Source: Flavobacterium sangjuense (lineage in GTDB: Bacteria > Bacteroidota > Bacteroidia > Flavobacteriales > Flavobacteriaceae). Taken from it: a stretch of DNA of 64,000 nt. The position numbers were made by a program, and so were the translations under genes. The first letter of the stretch is position 1, and every line of letters begins with the position of its first letter. The notes beneath the pieces are model-generated. The model ran no database searches. It was not told where the DNA came from and saw nothing but the letters and a program-made list of their open reading frames with translations. Of the stretch, positions 28,020 to 37,218 are shown one piece after another. The stretch covers positions 2,728,001 to 2,792,000 of the forward strand of contig NZ_CP038810.1 of NCBI RefSeq assembly GCF_004797125.1, given 5' to 3'.

Positions 28020-28033
28020 TGTAATCGATTGCA
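28020..28033 (-). promoter_or_regulatory. LacI-type operator upstream of the large CE8 gene
   Basis: TGTAATCGATTGCA, 26 bases before the ATG of the 1219-aa CE8 gene and inside the 76-base gap behind the PL10 gene. Unlike the other sites, no good TAnnTTTG box abuts it. It may control an internal promoter at the end of the SusCD operon. Confidence 0.7.
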
Positions 28034-28069
28034 TAATTAAAATAGGTTTTCCAAAGCTTAAATGGCAAA

Positions 28070-29179
28070 CTAATTCTTTAATTTGTCTTTCCATTTCGGA
28101 TAGTTCTTTAAAACTTCTTTTGGTTCATTAGTATACCAAGCATATCCATTTCTTCGCTCGTATCCAATTTCTGCTAAAGTTGCTTTTTTAATCCCATCTC
28201 TGTCACAAAAAAACGGAATGTTAGTGTCCAAATCCATAAAGCGCGCCCATAATGGTTCTGCATCAGGGCTATTCACAACAACTCTGTCTTTTTTATCACC
28301 ATCACCTGTTGGCACATTTTCGATTTTAATTCCGGTGATTTTCACTTTTTCAAACCAGTTATAAGCAGCATCTACAGCATCTACAATTTCTTTAGATGGA
28401 TTTTCTATCGACATCAAAAGCAAGGTAATTTTTGCTGATTCCTTTCCACTTAAAGAAGCCAATTCAAACGCTCTGGCGTCAGCAGGAAGCAGCGTAACCT
28501 CATCGTGTTGCGCACACCAGGACGTTAATGTTCCTTTTTGCTTGTATTGTGTTTTTAGGATACAGTCAATCCCTTTATCAAAAGCGCTCTGTGCCATCGA
28601 CACTATTTCTGCTGGAGGTGTAAATGAATAATAGCCTGAGTTGTCTTTAATTTCCTTAAATAATTTCAGCACATTGACCATCGCATCATCATTGTAGGTG
28701 ATGTGTTTCGCATATCCCTTTTTTACCGGGAAGAATTGAGGATAACCTCCATTGCCATATTGAGCAGAAATCAAATACATCAACCCTCTAAGGAAAGCAA
28801 TTTTGTACTTTTCATTCGGCTGCTGCTTATTGATTTTAGATAAAAAAAGCATTTCCTGAACCGTGGCTCCATTATCAATAGTACAGCCATTAGGATCAGA
28901 TTTCAAATCTAAAAGCTGTCTCTTTTCACTTTCAGATAATGGATTTTGCATTTGGGTATTTTTTGGCCAACCCCCAAAATCGCGTTGGTACAATAAAACG
29001 TTTTCGGCTACATTTTGTGCTTCTTCTGTTGCAAACCAAGCATCATCTTTGGATACAATAAATTTGTTCCAATCTGTTATCTTAGTGTGTTCCTTATTTT
29101 CAGCTTTTTTATCCTGTGCTACCGATTTACAGGAAACTGTAAAAAACACAAGTGCCAAAATTGTCGCTGTTTTTATCAT
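28070..29179 (-). CDS. pelA: PL10 pectate lyase, lipoprotein
   Basis: A 369-aa protein with lipoprotein signal (MIKTATILALVFFTVSC, Cys17). Motifs fit PL10: FGGWPKNTQM, CTIDNGATVQEMLFL, GGYPQFFPVKKGYAKHITYNDDAM, TSWCAQHDEVTLLPADARAFELASLSG, and ARFMDLDTNIPFFCDRDG near the end. PL10 enzymes cut polygalacturonate by beta-elimination in an (alpha/alpha)-toroid fold. Lipid anchoring fits an enzyme on the outer membrane or facing the periplasm near the SusCD transporter. It sits 3 bases after the GH43 gene in the susC-susD-GH105-GH43 operon. Confidence 0.9.
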   Translation of the reverse strand: MIKTATILALVFFTVSCKSVAQDKKAENKEHTKITDWNKFIVSKDDAWFATEEAQNVAENVLLYQRDFGGWPKNTQMQNPLSESEKRQLLDLKSDPNGCTIDNGATVQEMLFLSKINKQQPNEKYKIAFLRGLMYLISAQYGNGGYPQFFPVKKGYAKHITYNDDAMVNVLKLFKEIKDNSGYYSFTPPAEIVSMAQSAFDKGIDCILKTQYKQKGTLTSWCAQHDEVTLLPADARAFELASLSGKESAKITLLLMSIENPSKEIVDAVDAAYNWFEKVKITGIKIENVPTGDGDKKDRVVVNSPDAEPLWARFMDLDTNIPFFCDRDGIKKATLAEIGYERRNGYAWYTNEPKEVLKNYPKWKDKLKN

Positions 29180-29182
29180 CCT

Positions 29183-30814
29183 TTATATTTTATTAAATCT
29201 TATCCAATCTATTTTTACATTTCCGGCATTATTAATAAACCCATTGCGTTGCGCCACAAAGCCTACTTTTGAACCAATCCATTTCCCTTCTCTGGCTTTA
29301 AAAGGAATTCCGATGTTTTTAAAATCGGTTCCGTCTTCACTGTAAAGAAATGTACAAATTCCGTCTGCAAGAGCTTTAACCTGTAGGTAGACAATATTAC
29401 CTTTTAATAAAACTGTAGCAGCTTCGCTTTCTGCCTGATTTTTATCTGCATTTAAGCATATCATTTGAGATAAATACAACTTACTCTCTGTCTGTTTTAT
29501 CCTTAATAAGCAATAATCCAAGCCCATTACCAAAAATCCTGCCTCTTCTTCATCAAAATTAAAATTGACATTCAGTTTTGTAGTCGCTGTAAACTCTTCA
29601 GATGGGAATTTTTGCAGAAGCAAATTCGGTACATCAAAAAGATTCACTGCCTTTTTTGGTTTTGGAATACAATTCAGCATATAGTATCCGTAACTGCTTG
29701 GGAAACCCCAATTAATTTGAGGGTTGGCATGCCATTGCCATTGTAAATCTAACTTTGGTTTGCTAAATTCATCCGATTCTTTCTGGTAAACAACCGGATA
29801 GGATTTGCCAACATTTGGTTTTTTATAAGTCGAAACAGGCTCACCGATTCCATCACCATTCGTATCTATTCCAATTATAGGCCAATCGTTAATCCATTTC
29901 ATTGGCTGCAGATGAACCACTCTTCCGATTATACCTTTGTCCTGAAAATGAATAAACCAATCTTCACCTGATTTAGTTTGAATCCATGCGCCTTGATGCG
30001 GTCCATTAACTTTAGATGCTCCCTGATCTAAAACTTTTTTATTCTCATAAGGACCATAAATATTTTTTGACCTGAATGCTGTTTGCCAACCTGTAGCTAC
30101 TCCACCAGCCGGCGCAAAAATATAATAGTACCCATTTTTTTTGTAAATCTTCGGGCCTTCCAGTGTTGGTTCATCCTGATGACCATCAAATAAAAGCACT
30201 TCGTCATTATTAGCAACAGTTCCTTCAGCATTCATGGTACATCCAACCAATACGCTTTTGATTCCTGCGCGACTTCCTGCAAAAGCATAAACTAAATACG
30301 TTTTTCCATCATCATCCCAAAGTGGCGTTGGATCTATCAGCCCTTTTCCTTTTTTTACCAAAATTGGTTCTGACCATTGACCTTCTGCTTTTGTGGATTT
30401 GATCATGTAAATTCCATAATCAGGATCTGGGTAATAGATATAAAATTCTTTGTTATGGTATCGGATGCATGGTGCCCAAACACCTTTCCCATGTTGCGCT
30501 TTATTATAAAAATTAGATGGTATTTGCTTTTTTAATCCGTAATTAATCAGTTTCCAGTTGACCAAATCATTGGATTCAAGAATTGGTAGACCGGGAATAC
30601 AATTGAAAGACGAAGCCGTCATATAAAATTTATCACCCACACGAATCACATCCGGATCAGAATAATCAGCATTTATAATTGGATTGGTGTAAGTTCCATC
30701 TCCATTATCCGAAACCCAGACCGATTTAGAAAATGAATCTGCACTCTCCTGTCCAAAAAGGAAAGAGCTAAAGAAGAAGCATAAAAAATAAATACTATTC
30801 TTTTTCATTTTCAT
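29183..30814 (-). CDS. GH43 arabinofuranosidase/xylosidase-family enzyme
   Basis: A 543-aa protein with an N-terminal export signal (KNSIYFLCFFFSSFLFG). It has a five-bladed propeller with the three GH43 carboxylates: D53 (YSDPDVI), D161 (LIDPTPLWDDDGKTYLVYA) and E219 (PTLEGPKIYKKNGYYYIFAPAGG). A C-terminal beta-sandwich (about 335-543) is typical of the larger GH43 subfamilies. In a pectin locus the expected job is removing arabinose, xylose or similar side groups from pectin backbones. Exact specificity cannot be read from sequence. It lies between GH105 (12 bases) and PL10 (3 bases). Confidence 0.88.
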   Translation of the reverse strand: MKMKKNSIYFLCFFFSSFLFGQESADSFSKSVWVSDNGDGTYTNPIINADYSDPDVIRVGDKFYMTASSFNCIPGLPILESNDLVNWKLINYGLKKQIPSNFYNKAQHGKGVWAPCIRYHNKEFYIYYPDPDYGIYMIKSTKAEGQWSEPILVKKGKGLIDPTPLWDDDGKTYLVYAFAGSRAGIKSVLVGCTMNAEGTVANNDEVLLFDGHQDEPTLEGPKIYKKNGYYYIFAPAGGVATGWQTAFRSKNIYGPYENKKVLDQGASKVNGPHQGAWIQTKSGEDWFIHFQDKGIIGRVVHLQPMKWINDWPIIGIDTNGDGIGEPVSTYKKPNVGKSYPVVYQKESDEFSKPKLDLQWQWHANPQINWGFPSSYGYYMLNCIPKPKKAVNLFDVPNLLLQKFPSEEFTATTKLNVNFNFDEEEAGFLVMGLDYCLLRIKQTESKLYLSQMICLNADKNQAESEAATVLLKGNIVYLQVKALADGICTFLYSEDGTDFKNIGIPFKAREGKWIGSKVGFVAQRNGFINNAGNVKIDWIRFNKI

Positions 30815-30826
30815 CTGATGATAAAT

Positions 30827-32041
30827 CTATTTATTCAATTCTAAAGCAGCGAGAATAAAAGAGCCTGTTGCTTTAGGGTCGTTATCTTTTTTCCGTTCAT
30901 TCACATAATAGGAATAAGACCCGTCTCTGTATGGTTTCCCTCCAAGACCTGCTACAGCGCAAGCCTCAGTGATTGTAATCTCACCATCGGCTTCTGTTTT
31001 TATCAATTTTTTTGTCAATCCGTTGAAAGCTTTACAGGCAATTTTTTTAAATTTTTTAGGCAGGTATCCTTTGTTAGCGCCTTTAGCCAAAGCATAGGCA
31101 AACATAGAGGAACCTGATGATTCTAAATAATTCCCTTCGCTTCCTCCTTTGTCTGTTACCTGATACCAAAGTCCTGATTTGTCCTGAACTTTTGCTATGG
31201 CATTGGCAACGTTATTTAAATAAGTTATTAGTTCATTTCGCTTTGGATGATCTTTTGGGAAGTAATCCAACACATCAACTAATGCCATTATATACCATCC
31301 TATTGAGCGTGACCAAAAATTTGGAGAACAACCGGTTTCTTTATCTGCCCATGGCATTTCTTTGCTTTCATCCCAGCCATGATATAACAATCCTGTTTTT
31401 TTATCGGTAGCATGAAGCTGAATTAATTCAAATTGTTTGGCAATATCATCAAGGCTTGCTCCATTTTCGTATGTCACAGTATATTGTGCATAGAATGGTT
31501 CTCCCATATATAATCCATCGAGCCACATTTGATTAGGATACACTTTTTTGTGCCAAAATCCTCCACTTGCGGTTCTTGGTTGTTCCTGCAATTGTTTTCT
31601 GAGTTGTTTTAATACAGTTAAGTATCTTGAATCCTTAGTCGTATCATATAGGTTAAAAAGAATTCTTCCGGCAGTAACCATATCAATATTGTAAGTGTCG
31701 AATTTGTATGATTTGACTACGCCATCATTATCGATAGTCGCATCGGCATAACCTTTTATATAATCGTAATATTTTTTATCATTAGTCTTTTTGTATAATT
31801 TCTCTATTGAAGTCAAAACTAAACCATGAACGTAATCCCATTTAGGTTCTTTTTTTTCATCAATTTGATAGGCTTCCGGATAACGTTTCATTTCAGACAA
31901 AGCCATTCTTTCAGACCATTTTAAATCAGTCGGAATACTATTTGAAACGGGTTCTTTTTGGGCAACTACATTGAATCCAATAAAAACCATTAGAAGATTT
32001 AAAACTGTTCTTATTTTAAAAAAAGACATCTTATTTTTCAT
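30827..32041 (-). CDS. GH105 unsaturated uronyl hydrolase (second copy)
   Basis: A 404-aa (alpha/alpha)6-barrel protein with export signal (to about FNVVAQ). It has GGFWHKKVYPNQM, WLDGLYMGEPFY with the catalytic Asp, YHGWDESKEMPWADKETGCSP, WSRSIGWYIMALVDVLDYFPK and GNYLESSGSSMFAYALAKG. It is closely similar along its length to the GH105 at 14166-15341, so the two arose by duplication. It removes unsaturated galacturonate ends from lyase products in the periplasm. It follows SusD after a strong hairpin, which could lower its expression relative to SusCD. Confidence 0.9.
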   Translation of the reverse strand: MKNKMSFFKIRTVLNLLMVFIGFNVVAQKEPVSNSIPTDLKWSERMALSEMKRYPEAYQIDEKKEPKWDYVHGLVLTSIEKLYKKTNDKKYYDYIKGYADATIDNDGVVKSYKFDTYNIDMVTAGRILFNLYDTTKDSRYLTVLKQLRKQLQEQPRTASGGFWHKKVYPNQMWLDGLYMGEPFYAQYTVTYENGASLDDIAKQFELIQLHATDKKTGLLYHGWDESKEMPWADKETGCSPNFWSRSIGWYIMALVDVLDYFPKDHPKRNELITYLNNVANAIAKVQDKSGLWYQVTDKGGSEGNYLESSGSSMFAYALAKGANKGYLPKKFKKIACKAFNGLTKKLIKTEADGEITITEACAVAGLGGKPYRDGSYSYYVNERKKDNDPKATGSFILAALELNK

Positions 32042-32092
32042 AATTTAAAATCAATAACTTACAGGAATTCTTAAAAGAATAATTATAGAAAA

Positions 32093-32122
32093 AGTAAGGC
32101 TCATTTATAAATGAGCCTTACT
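32093..32122 (-). terminator. Perfect 14-bp hairpin behind susD
   Basis: AGTAAGGCTCATTT (32093-32106), loop AT, AAATGAGCCTTACT (32109-32122). It lies 17 bases past the susD stop and before GH105. Only a weak T-run follows on the minus strand, so it may work as a partial terminator or as a 3'-end stabiliser for susCD mRNA. Confidence 0.7.
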
Positions 32123-32139
32123 AAAAACTTACTTATTTT

Positions 32140-33948
32140 CTAATAGCCGTAATCATTTACTAGTAAACCATTACTACCATCAAGGAATACTTGCCATATC
32201 GGCCAGAACTGTCTGTTATCAGGATCTGCTCCTGCTTTAACTAAACCATTTATCTTGGCATCTGTCAAATTATTCCAACTGAAAGCGGTGTATGCTGCTC
32301 CCGGATTAGTAGTCTCACCATGATTTAATCCATAAACGATTAATGACACATTATCCGTATCGTATTTAAAATATAAGGTAGTCGCTACATCGGCATAATT
32401 CCCTGTACGCTGTTGCAACTGAACCATTTTTGCTTTGGCTTCAGTTAATTTTGTTCCCAATAAATTCCAACGAATAAGCGCTTGCTTACGCTCCATTTCA
32501 CCGGTAAACTCAAACTTATTCTCTTCAATGATTGCATTAAGCATAGCCTCTTTACTAGCTAAGGCATCAACATAAGCATCAACTTTTACGGCGTGAAGTG
32601 ATGGGTCAAAAGCTCTTCTACGAATTTCTTTTAAATATGGTGCTGCAGCAGCAGGTCCTTGTAGTTCATTAGCTGCTTCTGCAGCCATCAAAAGTACTTC
32701 GGCATAACGCATGTAGATTTTATTTACGCCATCATCATTAGTTGATATTACCCTTCTGGTCATCCATTCGTAACGATATTTCCCGAAATACCATCTGTTT
32801 AAACCTACTAATGTTTGTTTTGCTGTAGGGAAACCATTTGTTAAGACAGTATTACTTGCTGTTCCATATCTGTAAGGAACACAGGTAACATTTCTGCGGC
32901 TATCAGCAACATCATAATCATAAAATACATGTGGAAGTGGCCCGGCAACTCCTCCTCTATTAGATCCATTGGCCTGAAACTGATCGATACTTGTGTGATT
33001 TACAGCAAAAGTGAAAAGCATTCTTCCTCTACCGGCACCAAAAGGCAATTCCCATAGTGACTCTCCACCAGCAGCGGTATTTTCCTGATTGTATTTTCTC
33101 CAGAATGTTTCAAAAGACGGCTCTAAATGTGCTGAACCACTTTGAATAACTGAAGTACACTCACTTAATGCCAAAGCATACATGTTAGCAACAGAAAGAT
33201 CCGGATCATTGCTTCTTCTTATTCCATCAGGATATTGTTGGAATCCACTGGCAACTAATGCCAATCTGGCGCGCAGTCCTTTAACAAAAGCCTTATTAAT
33301 TCTTTGTACGTTTGTAGTTGCAGCATTTCCGTTAGGCCATGGCACTAAATCTGAAGCTTCACCAAGATCTTGAATTAATTGTTTGTAAATTAGGTCTCTA
33401 CTTGATTTTGCTGCAAATAAAGTTTGAGAATTAATAGGTTCAAAACGAGCCGGTACATCTCCCCAGGCTTTTACTAAATCAGCATAATAAATAGCTCTTA
33501 AAGTCAATGCTTCTCCAAGTAAATAACCCATTTCATTTCCTGCAGCAGGGTTACCATAAGTACGGATACCTCTAATACAAAGATTGGCACGCTCAATTCC
33601 CTGATACATCATTGCCCAAGCATTATTAGCCGTATTCATTTCTGTGTTATTTGGCTTAGCATCGTAAACACAAAGATCTGATTTATCTCCAGCTGTTTCT
33701 GAAGAGTTATACCATTCTGAATCGGTATTAAAACCATACCAAGGAAGAAAACGCCCTCTATATGAATTGGTCTCACCGAATGGTATTTTAATTCCATCTA
33801 CAGCCCCTTTAGTCAAATCCAAGTTTGAAAAAACAGTTGACTCCTCCAAACTTGATACTGCTTGAGATTCAAGGGCATCATCAAAATTATTACAGGAAGA
33901 AAAGAGTCCTGTTATAAAGATTCCGGTAATTAATACTATTTTTTTCAT
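32140..33948 (-). CDS. susD: SusD/RagB-family outer-membrane glycan-binding lipoprotein
   Basis: A 602-aa lipoprotein (MKKIVLITGIFITGLFSSC, Cys19). It has the SusD helical signature AWAMMYQGIERANLCIRGIR, then LGEALTLRAIYYADLVKAWGDVPARFEP, and near the C-terminus the RagB/SusD block RYAEVLLMAAEAANEL. It forms the lid of the SusC barrel and captures pectin oligosaccharides at the cell surface. It is encoded 19 bases after its SusC partner, the usual arrangement. The sequence does not show which glycan it binds; the surrounding enzymes point to homogalacturonan fragments. Confidence 0.92.
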   Translation of the reverse strand: MKKIVLITGIFITGLFSSCNNFDDALESQAVSSLEESTVFSNLDLTKGAVDGIKIPFGETNSYRGRFLPWYGFNTDSEWYNSSETAGDKSDLCVYDAKPNNTEMNTANNAWAMMYQGIERANLCIRGIRTYGNPAAGNEMGYLLGEALTLRAIYYADLVKAWGDVPARFEPINSQTLFAAKSSRDLIYKQLIQDLGEASDLVPWPNGNAATTNVQRINKAFVKGLRARLALVASGFQQYPDGIRRSNDPDLSVANMYALALSECTSVIQSGSAHLEPSFETFWRKYNQENTAAGGESLWELPFGAGRGRMLFTFAVNHTSIDQFQANGSNRGGVAGPLPHVFYDYDVADSRRNVTCVPYRYGTASNTVLTNGFPTAKQTLVGLNRWYFGKYRYEWMTRRVISTNDDGVNKIYMRYAEVLLMAAEAANELQGPAAAAPYLKEIRRRAFDPSLHAVKVDAYVDALASKEAMLNAIIEENKFEFTGEMERKQALIRWNLLGTKLTEAKAKMVQLQQRTGNYADVATTLYFKYDTDNVSLIVYGLNHGETTNPGAAYTAFSWNNLTDAKINGLVKAGADPDNRQFWPIWQVFLDGSNGLLVNDYGY

Positions 33949-33967
33949 TTTAAAATAAATTATTTAA

Positions 33968-36900
33968 TTAAAAATTAAGGTTTAAACCAAAAACATATTG
34001 TCTACTACGAGGATATGGTGATGAATCCACTCCAGGTGTGAAAGGTGTATTTCTTCTTGTAGATACCTCTGGGTCAAGACCTGAATAGTTGGTAAGAACA
34101 AAAACATTATTAGCCGTTACATAAAATCTCAATTTAGAAATAGCGAATTTCGACATAAGATCTTTTGGAAGTGTGTATCCAACGGTTAACGTGTTTAGTC
34201 TTAAGAAAGAAGCATCTTCAACTGCCCAATCAGAAAAGACATAACGGCTCTGATATGGTGACCACAATGATGTATTAGCGTTAAGTGCTGCAAGTGCTGT
34301 AGGATCAGTTACTACTAGTCCAGAAGTAGGATCTATATTGGTCCATCTGTTTCCTCCAGCCATTTCTGTAGATAGGTTTCTATATTGTCCTGTATCATTA
34401 TTTGAAATCGCTGTAGTGTATTCGACCTTACTTGCATTATATACATCGTTTCCGTAGCTCCAGTTGAACGATGCTGATAAATCAAACCCATAGGCATTGG
34501 CGTTGAGTACGAAACCTCCTGTGTGAACTGGATTAGCATCTCCAATAATAGTTTGGTCATCGGAATTTATCACCCCATCTGCATTAAGATCCTTTAATTT
34601 CATAGTCCCCGGAACAACTGTCCCAAAAATACCATCAGCATTAGCAACACCTGGTTTCAATACATAGTTTCCAGCAACATAATCAAAATCTGATACTTCA
34701 TAACGACCATCACTTCTATATCCTTTCATCAACCCTAATGGACTACCAACTCTCACTACATAGTCTGTTCCGATAGCCGTAGAAGCCCAACCACTTGACC
34801 ATTCAAAGTCATCTAATTCCCCAAGTGAATTAATTCTGTTTTTATTAAAACTAATATTGAACCCAAAACTTAATCCGTAATTTTTCTTTTGTATTGCTGT
34901 TACATTTAAAGAAGTTTCTACACCAGTATTTTGATTTTCGCCTAAATTTCTATACTGAAAATTGTATCCACCTCCAAAAAGAGGGTAAGCAAGTAATAAA
35001 TCTTGAGTAATGTTTTTATACAATTCAACCGAACCACTTACACGACCTTTAAACAATTCATAATCAAGTCCAACATTTTGTGTTATCATAGTTTCCCATT
35101 TCAAATCCGGGTTTGCTAAATATTGGGATGCTGCCCAAAAGTTGGTTACTCCATCTATCCAGGCAGATGTAGACGATTGATATGTTTGTATTGTTTGACC
35201 TGTTGGAATATTATTATTACCTGCTTGACCATAACTTACTCTAAGTTTTAGTAGGTCCAACCATTTTACGTCTTTCAAAAATTTCTCTTCGGTCAGTTTC
35301 CATGCTCCTGCTGCTGATGGGAAATAACCCCAACGGTTAGCTCCTAAAAATTTACTCGAACCGTCTGCACGCATAGTTGCTGTAAATAAATATCGATCTC
35401 TAAAATCATAATTTACACGTCCAAAAAAGGATAGTAATTTATCTTCCTGACTAACAAAGTTGTCAACGCTAAATGGCTTTCCTTGAGAAGAAAGATTCAT
35501 AGCATCTTGAAAAGTAAAGTTCTGTGGAAAAGCATGAATGGTACTTGTTAAGTTAGTAACATTGTAATTTAAAGACTCTTCACCTAAAAGTACTTTTAAT
35601 TTATGCTTTTTACCAAGAAATTTTTTAAAATCATAATTTAGAGTATTTGCATTTCTAAACTTCTCTTCTTTACGTCCGCGCATAATAAGTGCCGCTAATC
35701 CCTGATTTTCAGGTAGAGGAATATTACGTACATAATAAGTAGACCTACCATAAAAACGGTTATCATTATAAAAATAATTGTCAAGCCCTAATTCCGTTTT
35801 AAATTGAAGATTTTCAATAATCTTCCATGAAAAACTACCCAAAGTATTATAATTTTTTCTGGTTTGTAAACGGTCATTATCTGCAACAGCAACAAACGGA
35901 TTAATAAGGTAACTTGAAATGGCCTCATCTGTGTTATCAGTAGTTACACCTGCAAGTGGAATCGGAGCATATCCAACAGCATGTCTCAAACGTGAGTCCG
36001 TAGAAGAAACTTCATTTTGCTCATTTGCACCACCACCTGTTATTTCTGTATTTGAGTAACGCATAGTGAATGACAAATCAATTTTATCATTTGCTTTACT
36101 TCTTAAATTTAAGGAAAGATTATCTCTGTCAAAAGTAGAACCCAGCATAATGGTTTTTTCATTATATCTGGTAAAATTGAAGTTGTAGTTCAATTTATCT
36201 GAACCTCCGCGAATTCCTAAATCATTATTCACTACCTGTCCGGTACGTCCATAAATTTCTTTTTGCCAATTGGTTCCTTTAACACCCGCAAATTGAGTTG
36301 GTGACCAAGCCCCACCAAATGGATCTTCATAGGATGGAATATCATTTGTGAGTTGAGCATATTCGTATTCCCAATTGGCAAAATCCTGAGGATTGAGGAC
36401 ACCAATGGTATTAGCTATTTTTTTGGTTGCAATAAAGGAATTATAGCTCACGGTCACTTTTCCGCCGTCTTTCCCTCCTTTTTTTGTGGTTATGATAATT
36501 ACACCATAAGCTCCTCTTGATCCATAAATTGCAGTAGACGAAGCATCTTTTAAAACAGAAATATTTTCAATATCTGATGGCGAAATATCACTAATACTAT
36601 TAACAGGAAATCCATCAACAATAAGTAATGGCGAACTATCCTGTGATATAGAACCACCACCTCTAACTTTTAGATTTATATTTGAATCTGGGGACCCTTC
36701 TGAAGAGGCAACCTGCAACCCTGCCACACGACCTGTTAAAGTTTCAGCTACACTCGCCGTTGCCAGTTTTTTAAGATCCTCTCCTGACACAGAAACTACA
36801 GAACCCGTCAAATCCGATTTCTTGGAAGTTCCATATCCAATCACAACAACTTCATCCAGTTTGTTAGTTGAACTATTCAATACCGCGTTAACTTGTTTCT

Positions 36901-37195
36901 TTGTACCTACCGTTATCGTTTGTGTTTCATAACCGATGTAAGTAAAAACCAATTCACTTTTTGCCCCGGCTACTTTTATTGTGAATTTTCCATCAAAATC
37001 ACTACTTACAGCATTTTTTGTTCCTTTTTCAGTAACTGTTACTCCAGGCAAAGTTAAACCTCCACTATCTATAATCACCCCGGTAACTGTAATGTCACCT
37101 TGAGCCATAACCTGAGAACTCATAAATAACATTAGGATAATTGTCATTGCAAAACGATATTTTGCGGCTTTGTTATAAAAACATTTTATACTCAT
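33968..37195 (-). CDS. susC: SusC/RagA-family TonB-dependent outer-membrane transporter
   Basis: A 1075-aa protein: signal peptide (to about SSQVMAQ), a carboxypeptidase-regulatory-like domain (about 33-110; GLTLPGVTVTEKGTKNAVSSD, then FDGKFTI), a TonB-box/plug region (LDEVVVIGYGTSKKSDLTGSV, LRVRGGGSI-type motif, DASSTAIYGSRGAYGVIIITTKKG) and a 22-strand-type barrel ending in FGLNLNF with terminal Phe. It imports oligosaccharides with TonB energy together with SusD. It follows the GH28 gene by 23 bases and is thus part of the operon starting at the operator at 38703. Confidence 0.95.
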   Translation of the reverse strand: MSIKCFYNKAAKYRFAMTIILMLFMSSQVMAQGDITVTGVIIDSGGLTLPGVTVTEKGTKNAVSSDFDGKFTIKVAGAKSELVFTYIGYETQTITVGTKKQVNAVLNSSTNKLDEVVVIGYGTSKKSDLTGSVVSVSGEDLKKLATASVAETLTGRVAGLQVASSEGSPDSNINLKVRGGGSISQDSSPLLIVDGFPVNSISDISPSDIENISVLKDASSTAIYGSRGAYGVIIITTKKGGKDGGKVTVSYNSFIATKKIANTIGVLNPQDFANWEYEYAQLTNDIPSYEDPFGGAWSPTQFAGVKGTNWQKEIYGRTGQVVNNDLGIRGGSDKLNYNFNFTRYNEKTIMLGSTFDRDNLSLNLRSKANDKIDLSFTMRYSNTEITGGGANEQNEVSSTDSRLRHAVGYAPIPLAGVTTDNTDEAISSYLINPFVAVADNDRLQTRKNYNTLGSFSWKIIENLQFKTELGLDNYFYNDNRFYGRSTYYVRNIPLPENQGLAALIMRGRKEEKFRNANTLNYDFKKFLGKKHKLKVLLGEESLNYNVTNLTSTIHAFPQNFTFQDAMNLSSQGKPFSVDNFVSQEDKLLSFFGRVNYDFRDRYLFTATMRADGSSKFLGANRWGYFPSAAGAWKLTEEKFLKDVKWLDLLKLRVSYGQAGNNNIPTGQTIQTYQSSTSAWIDGVTNFWAASQYLANPDLKWETMITQNVGLDYELFKGRVSGSVELYKNITQDLLLAYPLFGGGYNFQYRNLGENQNTGVETSLNVTAIQKKNYGLSFGFNISFNKNRINSLGELDDFEWSSGWASTAIGTDYVVRVGSPLGLMKGYRSDGRYEVSDFDYVAGNYVLKPGVANADGIFGTVVPGTMKLKDLNADGVINSDDQTIIGDANPVHTGGFVLNANAYGFDLSASFNWSYGNDVYNASKVEYTTAISNNDTGQYRNLSTEMAGGNRWTNIDPTSGLVVTDPTALAALNANTSLWSPYQSRYVFSDWAVEDASFLRLNTLTVGYTLPKDLMSKFAISKLRFYVTANNVFVLTNYSGLDPEVSTRRNTPFTPGVDSSPYPRSRQYVFGLNLNF

Positions 37196-37218
37196 AATAA
37201 TTATTGGTTTATTAAATT

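Noticed and set aside
27994..28068. Longer start for the large CE8 protein
   Set aside because: The extension would translate through the operator at 28020-28033 and hide the signal peptide.
28863..29345. 160-codon plus-strand ORF opposite PL10/GH43
   Set aside because: Antisense to two well-supported genes with catalytic motifs.
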